This document shows positions 44,934-54,780 of a DNA stretch of 64,000 nt, one piece after another. Under the pieces are notes generated by a model that was given only the letters and a program-made list of their open reading frames with translations, made no database searches and was not told where the DNA came from. This DNA comes from Neobacillus drentensis (GTDB lineage: Bacteria > Bacillota > Bacilli > Bacillales > Cytobacillaceae): assembly GCF_021560175.1 (NCBI RefSeq), contig NZ_CP091110.1, positions 3,598,501 to 3,662,500 on the forward strand. The letters are read 5' to 3'. Position 1 is the stretch's first letter, and every line of letters begins with the position of its first letter. The position numbers and the translations under genes were made by a program.

Positions 44934-44950
44934 TGTTAAAGAAATGTTAA
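44934..44950 (-). promoter_or_regulatory. 11-bp direct repeats, site A (regulator promoter)
   Basis: TGTTAA at 44934 and 44945 on the plus strand, 11 bp apart, within AAATGTTAAAGAAATGTTAA. A minus-strand -10-like TATGAT follows closely. Same motif as sites B and C. Confidence 0.65.
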
Positions 44951-45089
44951 ACAAAATAATATCAGTTGTAACAACTTCTTTATCTAAACTAGTTCGGTTG
45001 TGAGGTATTTAATAAGATTCCATTATCCTTAAATTTTCCATATAATTCAAGAATTCCCTAACTATTTTAGACTCAATTCACATAAATAA

Positions 45090-45122
45090 AAAATCCGCTA
45101 TTCACATCGGAACGCGGATTTT
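45090..45122 (-). terminator. Terminator of the GH1 gene
   Basis: AAAATCCGC / GCGGATTTT 9-bp stem with a 15-nt loop and flanking A/T runs, 30 nt past the GH1 stop. Confidence 0.8.
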
Positions 45123-45153
45123 ATCATTTAATTCATTGTATTTACTTAAAACA

Positions 45154-46449
45154 TTAAAGCCCAGACTTCTTTATATGTCCCAAATAGGATAGACTTTCCT
45201 TTGGATATCTAGTTTGTGTGGATCGATCAACTGCTATCAAACCAAATGTTTGAGCATAACCTAATTGCCACTCAAAATTATCTAATAATGACCAGTAGGT
45301 GTATCCAATCACATGGATTCCTTCTTCAATACACTGATATACCCCATTTAGTGCCCGTTCGATAAACTCGACTCTATCTGCATCGTTATCTGTAGAGATA
45401 CCATTTTCAGTAACAATGATTGGCTTTTCCCAATGTTTCGCTACAAATCGAATAACATTACCTAACGCCTCTGGATAAAATTCATACCCCATTTTTGTTA
45501 CTCTAGTATTCTCATCCGGTTGAACAACTCCATCTGGCCCATGAATCTTTCGAGAGTAATTTTGCACTCCTAAAAAGTCATCCTCTTGAAGAAACGGCAG
45601 ATAGTTTAGAAAGTCCTCGTACTGCTCTTTTTCAACGGAGGATTCTCCACCAGGCAGCGCTTGATGATCATAAAGTGAAAACGTAATTCCGACCTTGATA
45701 GTTGGATTGACTTCTTTGATTACGTTTCTTGCTTTTTCATGGCATTTCATAATGATAAGTTCACCATTTTCCGTTCTTGGTGAAAGGAAAGGCTGCACTT
45801 TCCTCGGATCAATTCCGAAGGCTTCTCCCAAAGCACTAAAATATTGCTCCATTTTCGCTTTCATATCCACATTCAGACCAACTTGGACATCTACACTTTC
45901 CTCTTTTTTGCTCGAGTTCTTACTATTAGCACTTGTCATTCTTTTCATGATCTTGGCGATCTGCTTACCCATATTGGCCTCATTTATGGTACAAATATAA
46001 GGAATTAAATCGCCCAATTTTGAAACAACATAGCGACAATAATTCCCGAAGTACTCAATTGTTGATTCACTTTCCCATCCACCCTCGGATATCAGCCATT
46101 TAGGTGAGGAAAAATGATGTAAGGTCACAATCGGTGTCACATTATTTTGATGACAGAACTCTAGGACTTGTCTGTAATGTTCAATTTCATTTTGATCAAA
46201 GTTGCCTTTAGATGGTTCAATTCTCGCCCATTCAATTGAAAATCGATAGGTATTCAAACCAGCATCAACTAAAAACTGAATATCCTCTTTGTACTTATGA
46301 TAATGATCCACGGCATCCAAGGACGGCTCTTTGTACATGGTCCCAGGGATATGTTCCATTGTCCAAAAATCACTGCTGACATTATTACCTTCCACTTGGT
46401 GTGCCGCTGTTGCAGCCCCCATCATAAAATCATTAGTAAATTTTCTCAT
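45154..46449 (-). CDS. Glycoside hydrolase family 1 beta-glycosidase
   Basis: 431 residues. Acid/base Glu157 in 'YICTINEANM' and nucleophile Glu348 in 'PIIVTENGIS'. Other GH1 marks are 'GAATAAHQVEGNN', 'YRFSIEWARIEPSKG', 'VTLHHFSSPKWL' and 'YWSLLDNFEWQLGYAQTFGLIAVD'. A Lys/Ser-rich insertion (about 168-190) after the acid/base region is unusual. No phospho-sugar binding signature is obvious, so a plain beta-glucosidase or related specificity is likely. It follows the GH106-like gene by 47 bp and is probably cotranscribed. Confidence 0.92.
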   Translation of the reverse strand: MRKFTNDFMMGAATAAHQVEGNNVSSDFWTMEHIPGTMYKEPSLDAVDHYHKYKEDIQFLVDAGLNTYRFSIEWARIEPSKGNFDQNEIEHYRQVLEFCHQNNVTPIVTLHHFSSPKWLISEGGWESESTIEYFGNYCRYVVSKLGDLIPYICTINEANMGKQIAKIMKRMTSANSKNSSKKEESVDVQVGLNVDMKAKMEQYFSALGEAFGIDPRKVQPFLSPRTENGELIIMKCHEKARNVIKEVNPTIKVGITFSLYDHQALPGGESSVEKEQYEDFLNYLPFLQEDDFLGVQNYSRKIHGPDGVVQPDENTRVTKMGYEFYPEALGNVIRFVAKHWEKPIIVTENGISTDNDADRVEFIERALNGVYQCIEEGIHVIGYTYWSLLDNFEWQLGYAQTFGLIAVDRSTQTRYPKESLSYLGHIKKSGL

Positions 46450-46496
46450 CGTGATTCCCTTCCTGTCCTATTAATCTTTTATTATTATTACAACTA

Positions 46497-49130
46497 TTAT
46501 TCTTCAACCAATATACGAACGGGTCCTATCAGTCCGCTTGGCTCATGCTGTGCTACCCGCGAAAGCGTGTCAGGGTTTTCCTTCACAAGGGTATTAGTTA
46601 CCTCGACAACAAGTGAGTTTCCCCCCTCTTGAAGAAATCCGCTTATTTCAAACTGATATGGAGCGGAAATCCGAACGCCTAGAGACTCACCATTTACGAA
46701 AACTTCAGCTGTTTCATAAACATCTCCAAGATCAATCACTACTCGTTTCTCTTCAGTTTTCCAATTCAATTCTGTTTCGTACCTCATAGTTCCAGAAAAA
46801 GTCTGCAAACTTTCAAGACGGCTTATATCTGATAACAATTCAAGTTGTCCCCAAAGGGTAAATCCCGGATATTGCAAAGACGTTGCGGTTGAAAGTGACC
46901 AATGACTTTCTACCGTAGAAGCAATTTGCAGTTTATTTAAACAAGGTCTACCCTCTATTCCTGAAAGGTCAGTACCAGAAACCACTACAATCGTTTCAAA
47001 TGGTGCTAATTTAATAGAAACAAAAGACTTCACTCCCTCTGTGCGAACAGGAGCATCCCTGACAATATTCTCATATGCATCATAGAACAATACTTTCCCT
47101 GTAAGTGGCAGCTCCACCTCAGTCTCTATCTCATGAATAGGATGCTCATTAAAGAACATGAAGACATCCATTTCCTTTTGGTTCACATGATAATAACGTA
47201 AATATGGCTGGCGATCTTTTACTTGGATATCATAGAATCCAGTGTTTTTCATTTTTTCAGCTAGGCCCTCTAATAAAATGACTTCAACGTTTTCGTTTGC
47301 TCCTAAAAGCTCCATTACATCGTCTATTACTTCACCTTCACATGTACGTTGAGGTAATCCATCGATAAAGAAAATTGGAAGACCTTGTTGAGCAAATTCA
47401 GCAAATCGTTTTAGCACTCCAGTTGGTAATGCTTCAGAATAGGGAACGATTAAGCAATCAAAAGTTTCTTCTTGAGAAACAAGTTTTGCCTTTTGAACGT
47501 GTACATCCACTATAATGGCATCACATGGAAGAATATCGCAGTCGATCTGGTTTCTCATTAATTCCTTCACAGGCTTTTGAAAATACATAAAGTCACCTGA
47601 CCATTCTGCTTCCGCATGATATAGAACAGCTGCAGATGCCACATGCGTACCGCCTGACAAGAGATGACTCATTCGATTGGTATACTGATTCAAATATTGA
47701 TAATAACGGTATTGAGGATTTTTCCCTCGCGCATACATGTGCGGCGGACAATCATAATCCGGATACTCCTTCGGCGAGAAAGCGTGCGGTACAAAATAAT
47801 TAACACCCCGAACAAGCATATGGTCAGTAAGCCATTTCATTAGTTTTAACCCTTCAACCCATCCATAGGCACCAAACACTTCTGCCATGGTACGTCCCTT
47901 CTTTTTCGGATCCAAATGGGCAAGTGAAACGGCCATTTTAGCCAATCCATAATTATAAAACTCGTTATCGGCTTGTCCCGAGAAACTTCTAGAAGGAATT
48001 TCATCGTAACCTGGATTAAGCTGCCAGAGTACAACGTCAAGTCCAGACATATCCTGTCCTCCCAATGCTCTGAAGAAATGCCCTGTACCAGCTCCTAATC
48101 TAGTATGTATATTGTTGTCCTCTAGAATATGGCCAATATACTCAACACCGTGCTCCCTGCACCAATCACCAATCTGCATGGTAAAATTTTCCGCATATAG
48201 CTTACTTACTAGATTCATATAACTGAAACGAATTTTCGACATCATCTCTCCGCCATCATGCCAAAGAAACGGTAAGTACTTCTTGAAGTCAGAACCAAAC
48301 TCTTCTTCAAGCATTCGATCCATTTCGGCACTCCAAGGTAAAGTAACCCCTTTTTTACCAAGTTTTGATTCATAGTCAAACGTATCCTTATCATTATAGA
48401 AACCAGGTTCATCAGAGAAAAATCCCGCAATGGTATGCCCAAAGTCTTCACGATACCGATCGTAAAAGGCCTCATGGACGGTATCTATCAACACTCGAAC
48501 CGATTCCTTTACCAAAGGATTCAGGTAATCCTTCTTCTTGGCATCTCCGTTTTTATCATTTTCAGTAATGGTGAAGATTCTCCAATACCCCTCTGGAACA
48601 TCCCAGTAAAGCTTCCCATTCTCTACTTTTGCTGTTAAATCCTCAATGACGTCTGTTAATTCGCCAGTTTTCTGCTCACGTTTAATGGCTATTACTGCGG
48701 AAATGATGCCTCCACCTGTTTCGAAATAACCCGGAACGTAAGGCATTGGCGCTACCATAAAAGAACTGCTGCTTCGTGGTCCCACTGCATCAATATGATC
48801 GACCGAAATAAAAAGCCTGCGCAGTTCTTTAGGGGCATCCTTCAAACGGCCCGCTGCATGACCGGTTGGAAAATGGTCGTCGTCAAGGATCCATACACGC
48901 ATATCACGCGCTCTTGCTTCCTCCAGAATAATATCCATGTCTTTCCACCATTTGGGACCAAGAAAATCGGGATGCGGTCGTGCCTCCACACACACCGCTC
49001 GTATTTTTGACTCATGAATACGGGCCATTTCTTCTCTAAGTACTTCTTCCTCTTCACCATGCTGCCAGAAAAAAGGTAAGATATAATTCTCTTCCTTACC
49101 ATTTAACACATCATTTAATCTAGTTGACAT
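46497..49130 (-). CDS. GH106-like glycoside hydrolase
   Basis: 877 residues. The N-terminal part has 'YILPFFWQHGEEEEVLREEMARIHESKIRAVCVEARPHPDFLGPKWWKDMDIILEEARARDMRVWILDDDHFPTG', seen in proteins related to GH106 alpha-L-rhamnosidases. It continues with 'GHTIAGFFSDEPGFY', a likely catalytic acidic stretch, and ends in a GH2-like sugar-binding jelly roll ('VVIDLGDVYETAEVFVNGESLGVRISAPYQFEISGFLQEGGNSLVVEVTNTL'). No signal peptide. It probably removes rhamnosyl or related end groups from oligosaccharides brought in by the GPH symporter. Exact substrate unknown. Confidence 0.82.
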   Translation of the reverse strand: MSTRLNDVLNGKEENYILPFFWQHGEEEEVLREEMARIHESKIRAVCVEARPHPDFLGPKWWKDMDIILEEARARDMRVWILDDDHFPTGHAAGRLKDAPKELRRLFISVDHIDAVGPRSSSSFMVAPMPYVPGYFETGGGIISAVIAIKREQKTGELTDVIEDLTAKVENGKLYWDVPEGYWRIFTITENDKNGDAKKKDYLNPLVKESVRVLIDTVHEAFYDRYREDFGHTIAGFFSDEPGFYNDKDTFDYESKLGKKGVTLPWSAEMDRMLEEEFGSDFKKYLPFLWHDGGEMMSKIRFSYMNLVSKLYAENFTMQIGDWCREHGVEYIGHILEDNNIHTRLGAGTGHFFRALGGQDMSGLDVVLWQLNPGYDEIPSRSFSGQADNEFYNYGLAKMAVSLAHLDPKKKGRTMAEVFGAYGWVEGLKLMKWLTDHMLVRGVNYFVPHAFSPKEYPDYDCPPHMYARGKNPQYRYYQYLNQYTNRMSHLLSGGTHVASAAVLYHAEAEWSGDFMYFQKPVKELMRNQIDCDILPCDAIIVDVHVQKAKLVSQEETFDCLIVPYSEALPTGVLKRFAEFAQQGLPIFFIDGLPQRTCEGEVIDDVMELLGANENVEVILLEGLAEKMKNTGFYDIQVKDRQPYLRYYHVNQKEMDVFMFFNEHPIHEIETEVELPLTGKVLFYDAYENIVRDAPVRTEGVKSFVSIKLAPFETIVVVSGTDLSGIEGRPCLNKLQIASTVESHWSLSTATSLQYPGFTLWGQLELLSDISRLESLQTFSGTMRYETELNWKTEEKRVVIDLGDVYETAEVFVNGESLGVRISAPYQFEISGFLQEGGNSLVVEVTNTLVKENPDTLSRVAQHEPSGLIGPVRILVEE

Positions 49131-49159
49131 ATTTTCACCTCATTAAATATAAGCTTATT

Positions 49160-49173
49160 TTGAACCGTTTACA
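49160..49173 (-). promoter_or_regulatory. cre site upstream of the GH106-like gene
   Basis: Minus-strand TGTAAACGGTTCAA matches cre at all fixed positions but one; it lies 30-43 nt before the start. It shares TGTAAACGGTT with the site at 50875-50888. Confidence 0.55.
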
Positions 49174-49227
49174 TAACTGTATTTGATTAATCTCATGTTT
49201 TAATAATAATCAAATCCGCACTTTCCC

Positions 49228-49258
49228 TCTCGTATTTTTTTGCGTATTTCCGTAAAAT
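49228..49258. promoter_or_regulatory. AraC-type box upstream of the GH106-like gene
   Basis: Plus strand CTCGTATTTTTTTGCG then CCGTAAAATC: CGTA at 49231 and 49251, 20 bp apart, with TTGCG between. Same layout as boxes at 39498, 50933, 51116 and 54946. Confidence 0.6.
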
Positions 49259-49279
49259 CATGTACTAAAATCATTAAAG

Positions 49280-49319
49280 AAGAGTATTTTACATAGATTT
49301 ACCTATGTATAATACTCTT
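49280..49319 (-). terminator. Terminator of the GPH symporter gene
   Basis: AAGAGTATT / AATACTCTT plus ACATAG / CTATGT form a long hairpin just after the stop at 49355. It separates the symporter gene from the GH106-like gene, which has its own promoter region. Confidence 0.7.
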
Positions 49320-49354
49320 ATTGGTTGATAAGCTATTCCAGTTTTTTACTAATC

Positions 49355-50758
49355 TTAAGCATTCTTTCTCCGTTCCGCTAGTTCATTCGTAATCTCGGCC
49401 TGCTTACTCTCTGAAAGGTCAAACCAGAGAACAGCTAATTGAAGTAATGTTACAACAGCCGGTATAACACTCATTAACAGCTTAAAGCCTAACAGTGTAG
49501 AACTACTTTGTTCTGCCGCTCCAGCTACATACCCAATAACAGAAAGCGAACCTGCAGCGATTGCACCAGAAATGGCGGTAGCGAACGTTTGCAAAAATCC
49601 TAAGAAAGACCCCATAAATGCGTTCATATTTTTCCCGGTTTTCCACTCCGAATAATCAATTGCCGCTGGCATCATCGTACCTTGTGCTGGGGTTGACAGT
49701 CCAGCAAATAAGCTGCCGAACGCAGACAGGACTAAATACATTGTTACACCTGCTGATGTTGGTGGAACAAATACAATGGCAGCCGTAGTAATCGCACCAA
49801 CAATAATACCGATAAGTAAATTTTTTCTAATACCAATCCGTTTAGTTACCATAGGACTGAATGCTACACCAATGAGGGTTGGGAGCATACCAATCATGCC
49901 GGCAATAACCATCAAACCTTCATTATGGAAAAAGTATTTGAAATAATAAATGGTGAGGCCAGATCTTATACCTCCCGCTAAATTAATAGCAAATACATAG
50001 ATAAAGACAATTAAAGCATATTTGTTTTTAATAAGTGCTACAATCATTTCCTTAATAGAAGGTCTATCTTCATCTTTTATGACAGGAGCAATATATCTTT
50101 CCTTAATCGAATATTGCTGGAATGCAGCTATTAATATACCAATAACTGCAACCACTCCCATGATTACGGAGAATCCAAGCGCAGGATTACCGCCACCTAC
50201 TCTTTTATATAATGGCTGGATACCTATTTGTGCGATTAAAATCGCAATCATCATAAAAAAATAACCAATTTGATTAATCGATATTCTATCCTTAACACTT
50301 TTAGATATAGCAGGTATCAACGCGTTTGCTGGTGCTTGTTCCATTGACTTAAGTCCACTATAAATAAAATAGGTGATTGTGGCATATATTATATTTCCAG
50401 TATGCCCCAAATTAGGATTGGTAAAGGTAAGCCAGCCAAAAACCCCAATAAGGGCGCCAGTCCAAATATACCACGGCTTGTATTTACCCCAACGAGTATC
50501 TACTTTGTCAATATATATACCAAAAATAGGAGCCAAAAATGCATCGACAATACGTGCAACAAGGAATAATCCGGCCACATAGGCAGCACTAATTTCCATA
50601 ATATCAGTATAATAGAAGAGCAGAAACATTTGAATCACTTGACTATGAAAAACACCCGTAGTTCCATTGATAACGGCTGCTAACTTTTCGCCGAATTTAA
50701 GCTTCCTTTCTTCCGGTTCAACAACATTGACACTTTGAATTACTTCAGTTGAATTCAT
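49355..50758 (-). CDS. GPH family sugar:cation symporter
   Basis: 467 residues, 12 hydrophobic segments. 'GEKLAAVINGTTGVFHSQVIQMFLLFYYTDIMEISAAYVAGLFLVARIVDAFLAPIFGIYIDKVDTRWGKYKPWYIW' is the hallmark start of the glycoside-pentoside-hexuronide symporter family: the D-(A/P)-x-x-G-x-x-x-D and the 'RWGKYKPW' loop. Family members carry melibiose, xylosides, glucuronides or oligosaccharides with Na+ or H+. It lies behind a cre site and an AraC-type box and divergent from the AraC gene. It is the only sugar carrier in the two glycan loci, so it probably feeds all their hydrolases. Confidence 0.93.
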   Translation of the reverse strand: MNSTEVIQSVNVVEPEERKLKFGEKLAAVINGTTGVFHSQVIQMFLLFYYTDIMEISAAYVAGLFLVARIVDAFLAPIFGIYIDKVDTRWGKYKPWYIWTGALIGVFGWLTFTNPNLGHTGNIIYATITYFIYSGLKSMEQAPANALIPAISKSVKDRISINQIGYFFMMIAILIAQIGIQPLYKRVGGGNPALGFSVIMGVVAVIGILIAAFQQYSIKERYIAPVIKDEDRPSIKEMIVALIKNKYALIVFIYVFAINLAGGIRSGLTIYYFKYFFHNEGLMVIAGMIGMLPTLIGVAFSPMVTKRIGIRKNLLIGIIVGAITTAAIVFVPPTSAGVTMYLVLSAFGSLFAGLSTPAQGTMMPAAIDYSEWKTGKNMNAFMGSFLGFLQTFATAISGAIAAGSLSVIGYVAGAAEQSSSTLLGFKLLMSVIPAVVTLLQLAVLWFDLSESKQAEITNELAERRKNA

Positions 50759-50874
50759 TCATACACGCCCCTTTTCAATAAAAATTATTTCCCCATCCCC
50801 ATAAAAAAAACTAAGACAAACGATCATACTTGCATCTAACCGTCTGACAAAATAATTCTATCCCCCCAATTAAT

Positions 50875-50888
50875 AGTAACCGTTTACA
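50875..50888 (-). promoter_or_regulatory. cre site upstream of the GPH symporter
   Basis: Minus-strand TGTAAACGGTTACT matches the cre consensus except for the last base. It lies 117-130 nt before the start, between the gene and the AraC-type box. Confidence 0.55.
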
Positions 50889-50930
50889 TTCTCTGTTCGA
50901 CTTAATCATAAATTAATACTTTTTTAGACT

Positions 50931-50965
50931 CTCGTAATTTCTTGTGTTTAACAGTAGAAATTTGT
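50931..50965. promoter_or_regulatory. AraC-type box, symporter side
   Basis: CTCGTAATTTCTTGTG from 50931 followed by AGTAGAAATTTG: half-sites at 50933 and 50953, 20 bp apart. Confidence 0.6.
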
Positions 50966-51113
50966 ACAATAATCTTGTAGCTAAGATTTTCTATTCTCTT
51001 TTCCCCCTCCTAAATTCTTCATCTCCGTTTTTTGACGTTCTTACATTAATCTAATCGGCACTAGACTTTGCTGAATATCTAGGTTTAGATTATTTGAAAT
51101 CGCTTTATTTATC

Positions 51114-51145
51114 TCGTAATATCTTGTGTTTAGTCGTAAAATTCA
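51114..51145. promoter_or_regulatory. AraC-type box, regulator side
   Basis: CTCGTAATATCTTGTG then TCGTAAAATTC: CGTA at 51116 and 51136, 20 bp apart. It lies 55-90 bp before the AraC start and could serve autoregulation. Confidence 0.6.
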
Positions 51146-51201
51146 TATAATTTAAATTAGGTATTTTGTCCAGTATCTAAAAAGGAGAATTTATAGCCCA
51201 T

Positions 51202-52431
51202 ATGGTAAACAAAATTGAGAAACTCTGCAAATTTGCCTTTCAATTTTCCAGTATGGATACTTATTTTATCGATAACACGTCAAAAATAAATTTGGAGTAT
51301 GGTCTTTCAGCAACCCCAGAGTCTTTAAGGCCATATTTTTCCGAGATGGTCGATTATCTGAACCTTCATGATTCTGGATTCGATGTGTTATTTCACTCTA
51401 ATTCTTATAGACTTAATTTTATTTCGGCTAAAGTACATGACGATGGAGAGTATATAGGAAGTATAGTGGTAGGTCCGTTTCTTCTTGAAGAACCCACCAT
51501 ATTAATGATTGAGTCGATTGTTTCAGAAAACAAAATGGCCATTTCCCTAAAAAACATCATGAAACAGTATTATTTGACCCTGCCCATTATGAGTACTAGT
51601 AAGGCGAATAATACCGCTGAATTTTTAACCTACTTGGTATCAACTTATCATTCTTACAATTTTACAAATTCAAAAACAGGGACCTTATCCTATGACATTC
51701 AATCGGAAAATCCTGTACCTTATGAAATAATAAGAGAGAATACAGAACAGGCAATGGAAACGATTGAAAAAAGATACCGTAAGGAAAATGAGATGCTGTA
51801 TGCTGTAGAGTCAGGAAACATAGAGTTATATAATTCAATCCTAATAGAAAACAAATCGATCATGACTAGTGTTCCTGACCGGGTTCCAAACGACCCTTTA
51901 CGGTCTGTTAAAAATAATGGGTTTGTGTTAAATACGTTACTCAGGAAAGCAGCTGAAAAAGGCGGGGTTCACCCCATCTATCTTGATAGTTTATCATCGA
52001 AATTCGCCGTACAAATAGAAAAATGTTCATCACTAAATCAAATAAGAGAGTTATTTCAATCGATGCAATTTGGTTATTGTGATGCAGTTAGAAAACTTTC
52101 ATTAAAAAACTATAGTTCTGCAATACGTAGATCTGTCGAATATATCCGGATCAATTTAAATCAGGATCTCAGCTTGGATTCTATTTCAAGTGCTCTCAAC
52201 CTTAGTTCCTATGAACTTTCCAGACAATTTAAAAAGGAAACGGGCAAGAATATTACTGAATATATAAACAATCGAAGAATTAACGAGGCCATATACATCC
52301 TGGAAAATGATCATATTTCGATTACAGATGTTGCTTTTACAGTGGGCTTTAATGATGTGAATTATTTTACGAAGGTCTTTAAGAAATTGAAAGGGGTTAC
52401 TCCCTCTGAATATAGAAAGCAGAATAGTTAA
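51202..52431 (+). CDS. Large AraC family regulator
   Basis: 409 residues. The N-terminal ~300 residues are a ligand or signal module ('FAFQFSSMDTYFIDNTSKINLEYGLSATPESL', 'GSIVVGPFLLEEP'), similar to YSIRK-targeted or PocR-like AraC sensors. The C-terminal ~100 residues carry both HTH units: 'LSLDSISSALNLSSYELSRQFKKETGKNITEYINNRRINEAIYILEN' and 'ISITDVAFTVGFNDVNYFTKVFKKLKGVTPSEYRK'. AAAGGAG lies rather far (about 14 nt) from the ATG. I infer that it binds the 20-bp-period boxes before itself, the symporter, GH106-like and both GH2 genes. Confidence 0.9.
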   Translation: MVNKIEKLCKFAFQFSSMDTYFIDNTSKINLEYGLSATPESLRPYFSEMVDYLNLHDSGFDVLFHSNSYRLNFISAKVHDDGEYIGSIVVGPFLLEEPTILMIESIVSENKMAISLKNIMKQYYLTLPIMSTSKANNTAEFLTYLVSTYHSYNFTNSKTGTLSYDIQSENPVPYEIIRENTEQAMETIEKRYRKENEMLYAVESGNIELYNSILIENKSIMTSVPDRVPNDPLRSVKNNGFVLNTLLRKAAEKGGVHPIYLDSLSSKFAVQIEKCSSLNQIRELFQSMQFGYCDAVRKLSLKNYSSAIRRSVEYIRINLNQDLSLDSISSALNLSSYELSRQFKKETGKNITEYINNRRINEAIYILENDHISITDVAFTVGFNDVNYFTKVFKKLKGVTPSEYRKQNS

Positions 52432-52443
52432 TATCAACAAAAA

Positions 52444-52465
52444 GAGGCTGTCTGCAGACAGCCTC
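52444..52465. terminator. Bidirectional terminator between AraC and GH2
   Basis: Perfect palindrome with GAGGCTGTCTG / CAGACAGCCTC arms, flanked by A-rich and T-rich runs, between convergent genes. Confidence 0.8.
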
Positions 52466-52479
52466 GATCCGATAACTTA

Positions 52480-54780
52480 CTATTTTTTTATCTTAGTTAA
52501 ATCTTTATTAAGCATATACATCATTTTTTCGGTGTAAACCTCTTTTGCCATCTTGGATACCTGGTCAACCGTCATCCCTACTGTCATGGCGAACATAGGA
52601 TGTTCATCCAGTTTTCCCATGTATTTTCTTAGTACTGCCTTAGCTTCTTCATTATTTACAATATCTCCGAATGTACAACGAGTGGAGTATACATCATCCG
52701 CAATCTCAATTTCTTCAACTACCACATCACTAAAGTCCGGCATTTGAAACCAGTTTTCTGCTGCTTTTCCCTTTCCATCATCTGGTGCCTCATAGCTGAG
52801 GTTTGGCTCAGCTACCTTATTGAAAAACGTAGTATCTTCAATTAAAGACCCTTCTTGACTGCTGACTACTCTAATTACGGTTATTCCCTCTTTTAACGGT
52901 ATATTTTCAAAAATAAAGACTCTATCATCACTAACAATTGTTTTCATTTCTTTTCCGTTCACAAAAAGAGTGACCTCTTGGCAATTAGAATAGATTTTGA
53001 GATCGATAGACTCTGCCTCTCTATCTACAAATCGTTTGCTTGTAATATGAACGAACTTTTCCTCACTCCAATGAGCTTTGTACATATAAAAAGCATCCTT
53101 TTTAATCCTTCTGTCGTATGTCACCAAACCTTTATTGTTTCTGCCCTTAACTCCGCCTTCATCCCGGATATTGGCTCCAAAATCGAACATATTCCAGACA
53201 TAGGTTCCCCAAAGGAACGGGCGTTTCTCGAAGATCTTCCAAATTTTTTCATGGCATAATGCATGGTACTCTTCGGAATAATCTCTTACCTTTGGATCAT
53301 TATTGTGATATTCGACAATTCCCTCTGCACCGTATTCTGATATGCCTAAAGCCACATTTGGATTCACTTTATGGAAGCTGTCAATCCAATCCGAAAATTC
53401 TTCCGGTATACCGGTATACCAGCCAAAATAGTGATTAAATCCAAGGATATCCGTAATAAAATTGTATTCGTCTGACTCCTCGACAAACGAAACATTGGCC
53501 ATGGTCGACAGTCTGGTTGGGTCCTCCAGTTTGGTTAACTGGTTAAGATCCTTCACAAGTCTTCTGACTTCAGGTCTGTCTCCGCCAATTTGAATTTCAT
53601 TCTGGATTCCCCAGAACATAATGGAGGGATGATTAAAGTTTTGCCTGATTAATTCAATCATCTGCTGCTTGGCATTCATTCCTTCCAATTCAGAATTGGA
53701 CATGACCGAAATAAAAGGAATTTCCGCCCAAATCACCATGCCTTCGCGGTCACACAAATCATAGAAAAACTGATCATGCTGATAGTGAGCAAGCCTGATA
53801 GAAGTTGCTCCAATCTCCTTGATTAGTTCCATGTCTTCTATTTTATCTTTTTCTGTAATTGCCCAGCCCATGTCTTTTCTGTCCTGATGCCTGGAAACAC
53901 CATTTAAGCGAAGAGGCTCACCATTTAAGAAAAATCCTTTTTCTGGGTCAACACTAAAATATCTTACACCAAAAGGGATGGATAGCTCATCAATGGTATC
54001 ATTGAAACTTTGGATAGATACTCTTGCTTCATACAAATAGGGATTCTTTCTGCCATTCCATAGGGTTGGATTCTCAATAGCAGCAGGCATTTCTACCAAT
54101 TTTGTTTCTCCTGCAGGTATGATTACCTCTTTTGCTGCATATGAAACAAGATTACCACCAGCATCCAAAATATCAGCCCATAGTCTTACCTTCTTATCTT
54201 CTTGATTGGCATTCACTAAACCCGCTTTTATATTTAAAGAGGCTTTCTCATGATTTACTTCTTCTTGAATCATATATACTCCAGTTGAACCATAATCCAT
54301 TAGATCAAAGTGAACTGGATTAGCAATAATTATGTTTACATCTCGGTAGATTCCGCCGTAGAAGGTGAAATCCGCTTTTTGTGGATAAACATCATCAACG
54401 ACAGTGTTATCAACTTTTACTGATAAAATATTCTTACTGCCATATTTTACTGCTTCTGTTATATCAAACCTAAAAGTGGAATAGCCACCTTTGTGCTGCC
54501 CTATGTACTGACCGTTAACATAAACATCTGTAATACTGTTTGAACCATTGAATTCAATAAATACTTTATTACCATTCGCTAAACTGTCTATGAAAATTTC
54601 TTTTCTATACCAGCAAGCTCCCTTATAATAATTTAATCCGTTGGCGCCATCGATGGCATTCCAAGTATGCGGGACATTTACTACCTCCCAGTCCTCATCA
54701 TTCCAATTCCGATTCATTGCCTGTCCTTCATCCTGCCGGATAAACTTCCAATTATTATTTAAATTAATAACTCTTCTCAT
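52480..54780 (-). CDS. Glycoside hydrolase family 2 beta-galactosidase-type enzyme
   Basis: 766 residues. Jelly roll at 1-155 ('NNWKFIRQDEGQAMNRNWNDEDWEVVNVPHTWNAIDG'), TIM barrel with acid/base Glu395 in 'IMFWGIQNEIQIGG' and nucleophile Glu482 in 'VALGISEYGAEGIVEYH', then an Ig-like part ('EVTLFVNGKEM'). The chain ends with an extra helical region ('MFAMTVGMTVDQVSKMAKEVYTEKMMYMLNKDLTKIKK') seen in some bacterial GH2 proteins. Cytoplasmic. Monocistronic behind an AraC-type box at 54944-54975. It shares only moderate similarity with the GH2 at 36972. Confidence 0.93.
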   Translation of the reverse strand: MRRVINLNNNWKFIRQDEGQAMNRNWNDEDWEVVNVPHTWNAIDGANGLNYYKGACWYRKEIFIDSLANGNKVFIEFNGSNSITDVYVNGQYIGQHKGGYSTFRFDITEAVKYGSKNILSVKVDNTVVDDVYPQKADFTFYGGIYRDVNIIIANPVHFDLMDYGSTGVYMIQEEVNHEKASLNIKAGLVNANQEDKKVRLWADILDAGGNLVSYAAKEVIIPAGETKLVEMPAAIENPTLWNGRKNPYLYEARVSIQSFNDTIDELSIPFGVRYFSVDPEKGFFLNGEPLRLNGVSRHQDRKDMGWAITEKDKIEDMELIKEIGATSIRLAHYQHDQFFYDLCDREGMVIWAEIPFISVMSNSELEGMNAKQQMIELIRQNFNHPSIMFWGIQNEIQIGGDRPEVRRLVKDLNQLTKLEDPTRLSTMANVSFVEESDEYNFITDILGFNHYFGWYTGIPEEFSDWIDSFHKVNPNVALGISEYGAEGIVEYHNNDPKVRDYSEEYHALCHEKIWKIFEKRPFLWGTYVWNMFDFGANIRDEGGVKGRNNKGLVTYDRRIKKDAFYMYKAHWSEEKFVHITSKRFVDREAESIDLKIYSNCQEVTLFVNGKEMKTIVSDDRVFIFENIPLKEGITVIRVVSSQEGSLIEDTTFFNKVAEPNLSYEAPDDGKGKAAENWFQMPDFSDVVVEEIEIADDVYSTRCTFGDIVNNEEAKAVLRKYMGKLDEHPMFAMTVGMTVDQVSKMAKEVYTEKMMYMLNKDLTKIKK

